Source: Lachnospiraceae bacterium
GTDB lineage: Bacteria; Bacillota; Clostridia; Lachnospirales; Lachnospiraceae
Direction: 5' to 3'
Length of the DNA: 64,000 bases
Assembly (NCBI GenBank): GCA_017503735.1
Contig: JAFVSN010000038.1
Location: 1-64,000, forward strand
Program-made: the position numbers and the translations under genes
The notes under the pieces: model-generated
What the model saw: the letters and a program-made list of their open reading frames with translations, nothing else
Database searches by the model: none
What the model was told of the DNA's origin: nothing
Shown here: positions 55,731 to 63,398 of the stretch, piece after piece
Layout of the letters: each line of letters begins with the position of its first letter
Numbering within the stretch: the stretch's first letter is position 1

Positions 55731-57140
55731 ATGAATAGTATCACAGAATTGCTAAACCTTGAATACTCTGATATCTTTATTTCTGATATTTCCATTCAAG
55801 GTACAACCAAACCTCTCACACTTGAAACCACTCCTTATGCACACTATTGCCCCTCGTGCGGTTTCAGAATGCATTCCAAAGGAGTCAAAAATCGTAAAGT
55901 CAAACATCCTGTTTTACAGGATAATTATGAACTCATCCTGATTCTTAAACAACGGCGTTGGAAATGCACAAATCCCGAATGCAACTATGATATCAGTGAT
56001 ACCTTTAAGTTTGTCAACAAACGCAGACGTACCACCAATGCCACAGATATGCTTATTGTTCTCGCTTATCGCGACCTCATGGAAACAGCAGTTTCCATTG
56101 CTAACCGTTTTCACATCTCCGATACTCATGCTCATGAGGTCTTTGACCGCTATGTAAAAATGGATAGATTGCCTCTAACGGATGCCATCTGCATCGACGA
56201 AGTATTCTTAGATATGGATGAACACTGTAAATACGCATTGGTCATTCAGGACTTTCATACCGGCGATCCGATTGACCTGCTTCGCAGTCGCCGTTCTAAT
56301 GTAACCGAACCGTACTTCGCTTCCCTTCCTGTTGCAGAAAGAACCGCTGTCAAATACCTTATCTCAGACATGTATAACCCCTACATCTCCTACGTTGATA
56401 AATACTTCCCCAACGCCGTTTCCGTCGTAGATTCTTTTCATGTGATCCAATGGCTCATCCGGATGATTGATAACTATATCCGGCAGCTTTTGAAAAAGTT
56501 TCGTCAGCGTGACAGGGAAGAGGAAGAGAAACTTTCCTACGAGGCCCAACACCCGGTTTCTCTTCCTCCATCCAGAGAGGTTTATCTTCTTCAGAAATAC
56601 CGTTGGTTGATTCTGGCCAATCAATCAAACATAAAATACCACTCCGAACCAAGAATGGATTCCCACTTCCGATGTTTAATGAATACCTATGATTATGAAG
56701 ATGCACTGTTTCGTATTGACCCCAAACTCAAAGATTTCCGGGATTTAAAAGAAACATATATTCAGTTCAACTCACGCAATGCTGGTAAGCCATTGGAAGC
56801 CCGTCGAGAACTGGACGAACTGATTCCTATGTATCAGCGCTCTGAATACGAGATTTTCAGAGACTTCGGGAGTCTTCTTGAAAACTACAAAGATTACATA
56901 ATCAATTCCTTTGTTATGGTGGAAAAACACGGACCCGGAAAGGTCTACGAAAGCAGACTTTCTAATGGTCCCATTGAATCCATCAATCGAAAAGTGAAGG
57001 ATTTAAAACGCTCCGGCAGAGGCTACCGAAACTTTGAGCACTTTCGTAACCGCTTCTTATATTCCGCAAGACAATCACCTGTACTGAACGGCGTAACTGA
57101 CTATACACCTGTTTTATACCTTGAAGACGATGACAACTAA
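55731..57140 (+). CDS. ISL3-family transposase
   Basis: 469 residues from the ATG at 55731, which has AAAGGAGG eight bases upstream; the longer frame starts inside the leader. N-terminal zinc finger (YCPSCGFRMHSKG near 40 and CTNPECNYDISDTF near 78), a helix-turn-helix region near 105-130, then a DDE domain (ICIDEVFLDMDEH near 155, AVKYLISDMYNPYIS near 215, SVVDSFHVIQWL, and the late Glu in SNGPIESINRKVKDLKR near 425). Appears intact, so the IS may be active. Confidence 0.92.
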   Translation: MNSITELLNLEYSDIFISDISIQGTTKPLTLETTPYAHYCPSCGFRMHSKGVKNRKVKHPVLQDNYELILILKQRRWKCTNPECNYDISDTFKFVNKRRRTTNATDMLIVLAYRDLMETAVSIANRFHISDTHAHEVFDRYVKMDRLPLTDAICIDEVFLDMDEHCKYALVIQDFHTGDPIDLLRSRRSNVTEPYFASLPVAERTAVKYLISDMYNPYISYVDKYFPNAVSVVDSFHVIQWLIRMIDNYIRQLLKKFRQRDREEEEKLSYEAQHPVSLPPSREVYLLQKYRWLILANQSNIKYHSEPRMDSHFRCLMNTYDYEDALFRIDPKLKDFRDLKETYIQFNSRNAGKPLEARRELDELIPMYQRSEYEIFRDFGSLLENYKDYIINSFVMVEKHGPGKVYESRLSNGPIESINRKVKDLKRSGRGYRNFEHFRNRFLYSARQSPVLNGVTDYTPVLYLEDDDN

Positions 57141-57165
57141 TCACATTCCCAAAGGAGGATTACAC

Positions 57166-57369
57166 ATGGATAATTACTGTGCTTTTAGCAAAAATCATAA
57201 ATGTATGAAATGGACGGATTATGAACTTACAAGACATGAACTCGAAGAAGCCGACACCCTATGTCACGGAAACTGGATTGAAATCCAGCACCTTCGCAGA
57301 AAAATCGAAATCTTAGAAACCTTACTTAAGAATGCCGGTATTGATATCCCGGTTGAATTTTACAATTAA
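57166..57369 (+). CDS. Small passenger protein of the IS
   Basis: 67 residues; the ATG at 57166 has AAAGGAGGAT seven bases upstream, 26 bases after the transposase stop. NYCAFSKNHKCMKWTDYE start with two Cys, then a helix with heptad spacing (IQHLRRKIEILETLLKNA) that could be a coiled coil. No family recognised. Its position and box suggest it is made with the transposase and may modulate it. Confidence 0.65.
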   Translation: MDNYCAFSKNHKCMKWTDYELTRHELEEADTLCHGNWIEIQHLRRKIEILETLLKNAGIDIPVEFYN

Positions 57370-57625
57370 AAATACCCATTCAATAAGGGCTGACGCAAAC
57401 AAACGTCAGCCCCTCATAAAAGACCCTCATAGCAGCCCCTCACGAAGCCCCCTCATTAACGCATGGTCAAAATCGGGCAAACCCTCATGAAAGACCCTCA
57501 CAAAGTTTGGCAAACCCTCAAAAACTTTGATGACCCGACTTTTCAACTGTTTTCATTCATTTAAATGTCTAAACTTATTCCATTTCTTCCAGAACAAAAA
57601 GTATTAAGCAAACGAAGCCTCGTAC

Positions 57626-59122
57626 TTATCCTTTTCTTTTTAAATATTCTTTCACATTGAAATCATAATTCCAACTTAATTTTCTTTGATTAGCCCTTTG
57701 ATCAATTTTCTTACACAACTCTATGAACGCTTTATCCATACGTTCTTCATCTCCAAGTGCAAAAAACTCTTGATTCTGCATGCGCTGTTCCTCCGAGCAT
57801 TCGTTCTCATATTCCTCTTTAATAACATCCTCACACGAGAAATCCTCTACTTCCTGTGAAAGAAAATCATCCTCCAACCATTCCGGATTATCAAAGTCTG
57901 GCTCATAATCGTAGTCTTCTTCCTCCCCGCAATATGACATATATCCATCCTCGCCAAAATCCGGATTATACATATCCACCTCCTGATATGATGATTCATA
58001 CCCTTCCAATGCAGCCTCATACCTACGTTGTTCCGCTTCCCTAATTCGTTTTTCGGTCGCTCTATCCCATTCCTCATACATATTATCCAAAAATTCCTGA
58101 TGCTCTCTTTCAGCAATAATTATCTGTTCTTCAATACTCTTTTCATCACGGTGTCCCGGTAAAATAGAATCAAACGCTTTTTCTCTATTATAATACCGAA
58201 GAAGTTCTACATACAGAATGTAATCATAGTATGTGTACAATTCGTTACACCTCTGCATATAATATTGATAGTCCTCTTCGTACATCGCAATTTTTTCCCC
58301 TGAGTTATAACGAGTTGTAAACCATTGGCAAGCTAATACCACATCAACACGCCTACTACAACCTTCCAAAAACATCTTACTGCACTCTTCCAAATCCATA
58401 TTAATCATCTTTATTTCCTTAGCAAGCAAGACACCAAAAATCACATCCATCGTAAAATGATATTTGAAATACATTTTCAATACATCTTTATCTCTCAGAT
58501 AGTCTTCTATACCACTGTCTCTCGCTCTCTCATCGCGTTCGCCTTCTATAAACTTCCAGACATAGTTGTAGATATACTCGTATACTTCCTTTAAATCTAT
58601 TCCATGAGCTCTATGTAATTCTAATGCCAACTTGCATTCTCTCTCGTTTAATCTGTAATATCCTGTCAATCTAGCGACTTCTAATGCAAATCTGTCATTT
58701 TCAGAAACATAGTCCCAATTTGCAACCGGTAATAACAAAGAAACGTCTTTCCGTACCGCCGCCACTTCCGGCGAAACAATAAAATACGATTTAAACTTTT
58801 CAATAAATCCTGCCTGCGTTGACAACCCTGAAATCTGTATTGCCTTGCTATATCCCCTCCCCATTTCACCTTTCAAAATACATTTGTATGCTGCCATCAT
58901 CTTTCTTTCATCAATATACTCATTCACCCTTTTCTCCAACAGAAACTGAAATAATGCATTCTTCTCTCGCTTTTCGCTTAAATAACAATGCGCCGCGGCA
59001 AAGGCCTTTTCACAAATATCCTGCTTGTCATAATAGGTTATGTAACCTTCTTGGTCTTCTACTCCATTCACCAAACGCTCAATTTCATTAACAATCAAAT
59101 CAAACTTCTCTTTAGGATTCAT
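57626..59122 (-). CDS. Large acidic protein with AraC-like HTH, unknown
   Basis: 498 residues. Residues 90-125 (KAIQISGLSTQAGFIEKFKS then YFIVSPEVAAVRKD) have the spacing of the second helix-turn-helix of AraC regulators. The middle (150-330) is helical. Residues 340-400 form a Glu/Arg coiled coil, and 400-450 is extremely rich in Asp, Glu and Tyr (EEEDYDYEPDFDNPEWLEDD), possibly a DNA mimic or disordered tail. Its ATG overlaps the upstream stop by four bases (ATGA). Role unknown; regulator or antitoxin are options. Confidence 0.65.
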   Translation of the reverse strand: MNPKEKFDLIVNEIERLVNGVEDQEGYITYYDKQDICEKAFAAAHCYLSEKREKNALFQFLLEKRVNEYIDERKMMAAYKCILKGEMGRGYSKAIQISGLSTQAGFIEKFKSYFIVSPEVAAVRKDVSLLLPVANWDYVSENDRFALEVARLTGYYRLNERECKLALELHRAHGIDLKEVYEYIYNYVWKFIEGERDERARDSGIEDYLRDKDVLKMYFKYHFTMDVIFGVLLAKEIKMINMDLEECSKMFLEGCSRRVDVVLACQWFTTRYNSGEKIAMYEEDYQYYMQRCNELYTYYDYILYVELLRYYNREKAFDSILPGHRDEKSIEEQIIIAEREHQEFLDNMYEEWDRATEKRIREAEQRRYEAALEGYESSYQEVDMYNPDFGEDGYMSYCGEEEDYDYEPDFDNPEWLEDDFLSQEVEDFSCEDVIKEEYENECSEEQRMQNQEFFALGDEERMDKAFIELCKKIDQRANQRKLSWNYDFNVKEYLKRKG

Positions 59123-59490
59123 ACTGCCTCAGCCTCCTTGTCGTAATCTCTATCACACAAATCCATGCATAAATCATTAGGGTAACACTTTGCATATCTC
59201 TTATTATTTCTGATAACTTCTTTTCCACAATACTTTGCTTTCTTTCCGAACCATGCTGGTGCCAAAAACATTGTAATACATGCATGCTCCATATTAAAGA
59301 TAAAGCAATATCCGGCATAATATTTTGCATAACTTCCATCTCTGGACCTTTCAAGCAAATATCTTCTCTCTCTTGCCGGAAAATCCACTGCGCTCTTTCC
59401 TCTTACTTTCGCGTTTTGAATCATCCTTACCGCCGAATCAACATTCAGACCGGCTCTTTCTTGCGTTCTAAGAATACTATGGTACGTCAT
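59119..59490 (-). CDS. Small basic protein, possible RelE/DUF4258-like toxin
   Basis: 123 residues. The pattern ILRTQERAGLNVDSAVRMIQ, a run of basic residues (PARERRYLLERSRDG) and YYAGYCFIFNMEHACITMFLAP resembles RelE-superfamily DUF4258/BrnT toxins. Those have a helix with H/R..QER, then strands around a substrate pocket. A short Cys-containing tail follows (CYPNDLCMDLCDRD). It is translationally coupled to the 498-residue acidic gene, which would be an unusually large antitoxin. Tentative. Confidence 0.55.
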   Translation of the reverse strand: MTYHSILRTQERAGLNVDSAVRMIQNAKVRGKSAVDFPARERRYLLERSRDGSYAKYYAGYCFIFNMEHACITMFLAPAWFGKKAKYCGKEVIRNNKRYAKCYPNDLCMDLCDRDYDKEAEAV

Positions 59491-59607
59491 TTGTTATCCT
59501 CCTTTGCTGTTTGTGATTATATTTTAGCAACAAAGGTTAGATTTGTATTTTGGTTTTTTGTACAAAAAAAGAAAACTGCTTGTTTTTGTCTATCTCACAT
59601 GTATAGC

Positions 59608-60510
59608 CTAGTATCTTAACGGAATCTTTGATTTACCAACTTTGACATTCAATCCCTTACTCTCACAAAACATTTCCATTCCTTTACGTGCAATATCTAT
59701 ATTACTTTTGGGTCCTATACAAACCGACCGCAAGCTTTTCAAAATTCCTTCTGGAACTTTAATAAACGGAATCAATGTATCCCTTTTAGCTCGGAAGAAT
59801 ATCTCCCCTTCCTCCTTAAGTGTTTTTCTTCCTTTTAACACCCCCGAAAAAACAAATCGATATTCCTCTTCCAATGAAAACTCAGGCTTTTTAAAAAACA
59901 TCCCATATAGTATGCAAATCATCATCGCAGACTCTACCATTGCATCTAGCATCTTGTTCGAAATATTAGCAAGCGTTGCATTTAAAAACTGTTCATATGG
60001 GTACTCATATATCCCTTCTGCGACTTTAATCCAACTCTTTCTCAATGCTTCTTCTTGTTGCTTTCCGTCATAGATTACTTTTCCGTTCCATGAAAGGCCT
60101 CCCCCTATACACTCCTTTAATGTACCGTAATCAAATCCCATACAGTACCCGGCTTCATTAGAAAACTCTGACCATAACGCTAAATTGTCTTTGTTCAATG
60201 AAAACGATAGAACATAATAGCCGCTTCTATTCTTCTCCGTCAGGTCTGCTTCTATCTCTTTTTTTAGTCGGTCCCTTATTTGAGTTTGCAAACTCTTATC
60301 ATGGATTTCCGAAAGAATTTTGCTTACAAACACTTTATGTGCATACTTGAACTCTTCTTGGTCATTTAAAAAATCATGTCGTGTTGCCCAAAATTCATCC
60401 TTCTCTATCATATTCTGTACCGCACTTACAGTCGTATAATGATATAACTTTTGTCCGCTTCCCAACATTTCGACAAAAATGAATTCATCCATATAATTTC
60501 TTTTTTTCAT
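59608..60510 (-). CDS. DUF2971-domain protein
   Basis: 300 residues from the ATG at 60510 (AAAGGAGA eight bases upstream). DUF2971 marks: LYHYTTVSAVQNMIEKDEFWATR near 20, FLNDQEEFKYA near 46, YYVLSFSLNKDNLALWSEFS near 102, and GYCMGFDY near 123. A late EEYRFVF near 225 is also typical. Such proteins recur in prophages and defence islands without a proven activity. Lies about 90 bases downstream of the reverse transcriptase gene and probably shares its transcript. Confidence 0.82.
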   Translation of the reverse strand: MKKRNYMDEFIFVEMLGSGQKLYHYTTVSAVQNMIEKDEFWATRHDFLNDQEEFKYAHKVFVSKILSEIHDKSLQTQIRDRLKKEIEADLTEKNRSGYYVLSFSLNKDNLALWSEFSNEAGYCMGFDYGTLKECIGGGLSWNGKVIYDGKQQEEALRKSWIKVAEGIYEYPYEQFLNATLANISNKMLDAMVESAMMICILYGMFFKKPEFSLEEEYRFVFSGVLKGRKTLKEEGEIFFRAKRDTLIPFIKVPEGILKSLRSVCIGPKSNIDIARKGMEMFCESKGLNVKVGKSKIPLRY

Positions 60511-60603
60511 GACAAAATCTCCTTTCATCCGTCTATTCCCCTTTCTCTTGATCCGTCATTATCTAGAACCTATCACATTACAATCATTTCAATACCGCCA
60601 TCT

Positions 60604-62433
60604 TTATATTAACCACGACAAATCGTCCAGATCATCCTCAACCACCGTCTCACCCTTCTTATCTGGTACACCTAAAACCTGCTCCTCTATATTAGCGCTT
60701 CTACCCGTATAAAATGCCTTCATATTCTTGTAAAACAAATGAAAATGATTACTATTATAAAACTCCGAATAATTCTTTTCATCTTTCAAATATATAATAA
60801 ATAATGGGAACCACCATTTAGAAAGCATTATACTACGCTTCCAATAATCCTTTTCCCCATCCTTCTTCTCTATAGCAGAATACTTTCCTTTTATACATTT
60901 AAAAATCTCTTCATTTTTTCCTTTTCCTGTTTTTACAAAACTTGCCAAAATTATCGGATTAATTTCTCGTTCTTTAAATGAAATAATCAGCTCCTCAATC
61001 TCGGCTTCTTCCTCATACTGACTCAAAACATAGTAATGCCATATTTGCATTACAGAATCATGGTATGTAGTGTCAATATAATCGCTCTTAGATCTAAGCT
61101 CCTTCAAAAGTTCCCCATATATCTCTTCTCCCCTACTCTGTTCAAAAATTTCCATAATCACTTTATAACAACGAGAAGAAAATACCGGTTCTACACAAGA
61201 AAGCTGTAAAAGATACGATACAACATATTTTTTAAACTGAATCTGTTCCTCCAAGAAAATAATTTTACCTTTGTTTATCGCTGTCTTTAATAATGTCAAA
61301 AATGTTTTAATCTCCGACTTTTTATCATTATCATATGCTACAGAAATATAACCTTTAATATTATAAAACACATCCTTATCTAACACAGTTATTCCATCTT
61401 CATCAAAGCAAAAAAACGAGAAACGCTTTTTTAATTCATACATATCCACATATGACATATTATATATATTTTTACATGCTTCTGTTTTATTATTATTTAT
61501 TCTAAGCCTATACTTATTTAATACCATTTGAACTTTCGGAAGAATAGAATAAATTTTTTCTAACGAATCAGAAAAAAAAGTCATATCATCAACATATCTA
61601 ATATATTCAACATCTTGACCTATTTCCTTCTCTATTTCAAAATCCACACATAACATTAGCAATTCCGCAGATATAGCTGACGAAAAAACTCCCGCTGCTA
61701 TTCCCTTAGTCTGATTATTATTTGTTTTCATATTGTAGCTATCAAGGAAATCAAAAAACTCATCACACTGTAACTTACTATGTGGTTCAAAACGCTTTAT
61801 CTTACTTAAATAATGCGTATATACATTCGGATAAAATGACTCTATGTCAACTTTTACAGAATAAATTCTTGAACCCTGCTTTTTTAAATATCTAAGATTA
61901 TTTTCTTCATGAGCCAATTGTCCTGTCGTTTTACTGTTCTTTACAGCAAAAAATCCTCTTTCAATTATCTCCTCATCCCCTGTATAATCCCGATGAACAT
62001 GAAATGTTTCATTGAATAATATGTAAGAGTTCGAACTAGCTATATAGTCCTTCAGACTTAAATCTGTATATAATCTCACAAATAGTTTCTCATAAACTAC
62101 CATTGTGTTGTAAATAAAGGAACAATAGTACTTTAAATTGGGCACCTGCATTTCTCGCAATGCTCCATTTTTCTTAAAATCAAAAAAAGTAATTGGCTCA
62201 ATTCCATCACCATAAATATACTCTGGCGAAACAACATTTAAATATTCTTTTATTATACCACTTGTATCCATTTTAAATTCTGTATACTTTCGCCCTTCAA
62301 TATCCTTCATTGCTTTTTTGATAAAAGGTTTTATTTTTTCAATATCTATTATAGGCGGTAAATCTTCATACCAATACCCTTCAGCTAACAATTCAATATT
62401 CCTCTGCTGTACCTCATTTTTTTCATCAAACAT
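60604..62433 (-). CDS. Reverse transcriptase of unknown-group (UG/DRT-like) type
   Basis: 609 residues. RT motif A VKVDIESFYPNVYTH (Asp196), motif B-like QTKGIAAGVFSSAISAELL (244), motif C YIRYVDDMTFFS (YVDD 280-283), motif D LRINNNKTEACKN. About 180 unrelated N-terminal residues and a 280-residue helical tail. No maturase, endonuclease or intron structure, so it is not a group II intron enzyme. The fused extra domains and defence setting fit the UG/DRT class. GAGAGGTGAG precedes the ATG. Its stop is followed by the DUF2971 gene. I cannot assign a DRT subtype. Confidence 0.83.
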   Translation of the reverse strand: MFDEKNEVQQRNIELLAEGYWYEDLPPIIDIEKIKPFIKKAMKDIEGRKYTEFKMDTSGIIKEYLNVVSPEYIYGDGIEPITFFDFKKNGALREMQVPNLKYYCSFIYNTMVVYEKLFVRLYTDLSLKDYIASSNSYILFNETFHVHRDYTGDEEIIERGFFAVKNSKTTGQLAHEENNLRYLKKQGSRIYSVKVDIESFYPNVYTHYLSKIKRFEPHSKLQCDEFFDFLDSYNMKTNNNQTKGIAAGVFSSAISAELLMLCVDFEIEKEIGQDVEYIRYVDDMTFFSDSLEKIYSILPKVQMVLNKYRLRINNNKTEACKNIYNMSYVDMYELKKRFSFFCFDEDGITVLDKDVFYNIKGYISVAYDNDKKSEIKTFLTLLKTAINKGKIIFLEEQIQFKKYVVSYLLQLSCVEPVFSSRCYKVIMEIFEQSRGEEIYGELLKELRSKSDYIDTTYHDSVMQIWHYYVLSQYEEEAEIEELIISFKEREINPIILASFVKTGKGKNEEIFKCIKGKYSAIEKKDGEKDYWKRSIMLSKWWFPLFIIYLKDEKNYSEFYNSNHFHLFYKNMKAFYTGRSANIEEQVLGVPDKKGETVVEDDLDDLSWLI

Positions 62434-62481
62434 TTTATCTCACCTCTCGTCAAAATTAACCCCACTACTTATACTCATTTC

Positions 62482-62510
62482 ATTATAACATAATTTTTAT
62501 TGTTTTGTAT
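62482..62510 (-). promoter_or_regulatory. Promoter of the reverse transcriptase operon
   Basis: The minus strand has TATAAT (62487-62482) preceded by an extended TG at the right spacing. The -35 (TACAAA) is weak. About 50 bases before the RT start. Confidence 0.55.
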
Positions 62511-62618
62511 TACCTGATTAAAAAAACTAAACCAATTACCTCTTTCACTATACCCATTAGCATCTTTTTCCCGATTCATTGAAAGTCCCGCCTATTTCCG
62601 CCATTCCATATCTCCCCT

Positions 62619-62633
62619 CAGCCTGGGGGAATG
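62619..62633 (+). other. Right attachment site core (attR)
   Basis: CAGCCTGGGGGAATG, identical to attL. The right flank continues the deacetylase gene. Confidence 0.85.
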
Positions 62634-63352
62634 AAGACACCCGCAACATTCTCTCCATCCTAAAAAAGCACAACGTAAAAGTAACCTTCTTCATGACCGG
62701 GGAATGGATGAATAAATATCCGGATGACGTAAAGGCAATTTTAGCCGACGGTCACGATCTGGGCAATCACAGTGAGAACCACAAGCAGATGTCACAGCTT
62801 TCCGCAGAGCAATGCCGCACGGAAATTCAAAAAGCCCATGACCGTATTAAGGAACTGACCGGTGTGGAAATGAATTTGTTCCGTCCGCCGTATGGAGATT
62901 ATAACAATACTCTTGTGGAAGTATGTAAGGACATGGGATATCACTGCGTGCAGTGGGACATTGATTCTCTGGACTGGAAAGACTACGGTACCGATGCCAT
63001 TATTAAGAAGGTGCTGGAGCATAAGCATCTGGGCAACGGTTCCATCATCCTCATGCACAACGGAGCAAAGTATACGCCGGCGGCATTGGAAGCAATTATT
63101 CTGGGCTTAAAGGAAAAGGGATATGAGCTGGTGCCGATTTCGGAGCTCATACATAAAGAAAATTATGAGATGGATCATGAAGGGAGACAACATGTGAAGG
63201 AAGATTCCGACAATCGCAAAAGCTCTGACACCACCGGTACACCGCACCCACAACAAACTACCGAATCCCCTGTGTCTACTCCGGACACAACTCCGGACAT
63301 TGCTTCAAAAACAGCGAAAAAAGGAACGCCTATGCCGCATCACGCGGCATAG
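62619..63352 (+). pseudogene. PdaB-like polysaccharide deacetylase, 3' part of a split gene
   Basis: Carries the catalytic NodB core: motif 2 HDLGNHSENH, motif 3 LFRPPYGDYNN, motif 4 WDIDSLDWKD and motif 5 IILMHNG, followed by a Thr/Pro/Ser-rich tail. The frame is open a short way left of the att core (a TTG at 62579), but no proper start or binding site is there; the real start is at 44722. The joined protein would have about 310 residues. Its last codons lie inside the hairpin at 63325-63357. It would be expressed only after excision of the element. Confidence 0.9.
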
Positions 63353-63357
63353 GCGTT
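63316..63357 (-). terminator. Terminator overlapping the deacetylase 3' end
   Basis: AACGCCTATGCCGC pairs perfectly with GCGGCATAGGCGTT. On the minus strand CCTTTTTTC follows, so it serves the gene at 63399. Its stem also encodes the last residues and stop of the deacetylase. Confidence 0.8.
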
Positions 63358-63398
63358 AATCGTCTTTCCGAATTCATTCTTTCGTTATATTAGAATTC

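Larger units (their letters stand above)
55479..57537 (+). mobile_element. Insertion sequence of ISL3 type with passenger ORF
   Basis: About 2.06 kb. The ends are inverted repeats of 23 bp with one mismatch (55479-55501 and 57515-57537; inner part ATCAAAGTTTTTGAGGG). Behind each end the repeat GAGGGGC/GAGGGTT recurs every 12-18 bases, at about 55496, 55514, 55539, 55552, 55565 and 55579, with mirror copies at 57405-57520. Inside are a transposase and a 67-residue ORF. I see no clear 8-bp target duplication, so the outermost bases are approximate. Confidence 0.8.
44915..62633. mobile_element. 17.7 kb integrated element splitting the deacetylase gene (skin-like, defence cargo)
   Basis: Bounded by 15-bp direct repeats at 44915 and 62619 that sit at the exact break of the deacetylase gene. 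The interior is clearly more AT-rich than the flanks, and its own cargo genes all read on the minus strand, apart from the nested IS. It carries one large serine recombinase and a preceding 52-residue protein. The rest looks like defence cargo: a kinase with a 1240-residue protein, RloAB, a toxin-like pair, and a reverse transcriptase with DUF2971. No conjugation, replication or phage structural genes are visible, so it would depend on others for transfer. One oddity: the recombinase lies mid-element, not beside an att site. Confidence 0.85.

Noticed and set aside
55471-57545. Target site duplication of the IS
   Set aside because: The eight bases flanking the two ends differ, so no duplication is claimed; the exact ends may be a few bases off or the flank may have changed.
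60604-62433. Group II intron or retron
   Set aside because: The RT lacks maturase and endonuclease domains and has YVDD with fused unknown domains. No domain V-like RNA is seen and no retron msr-msd arrangement could be recognised in the short flank.
62579-62618. TTG at 62579 as a genuine start of the deacetylase
   Set aside because: Codons before the att core are element sequence, and no binding site is present. The family N-terminus is at 44722.
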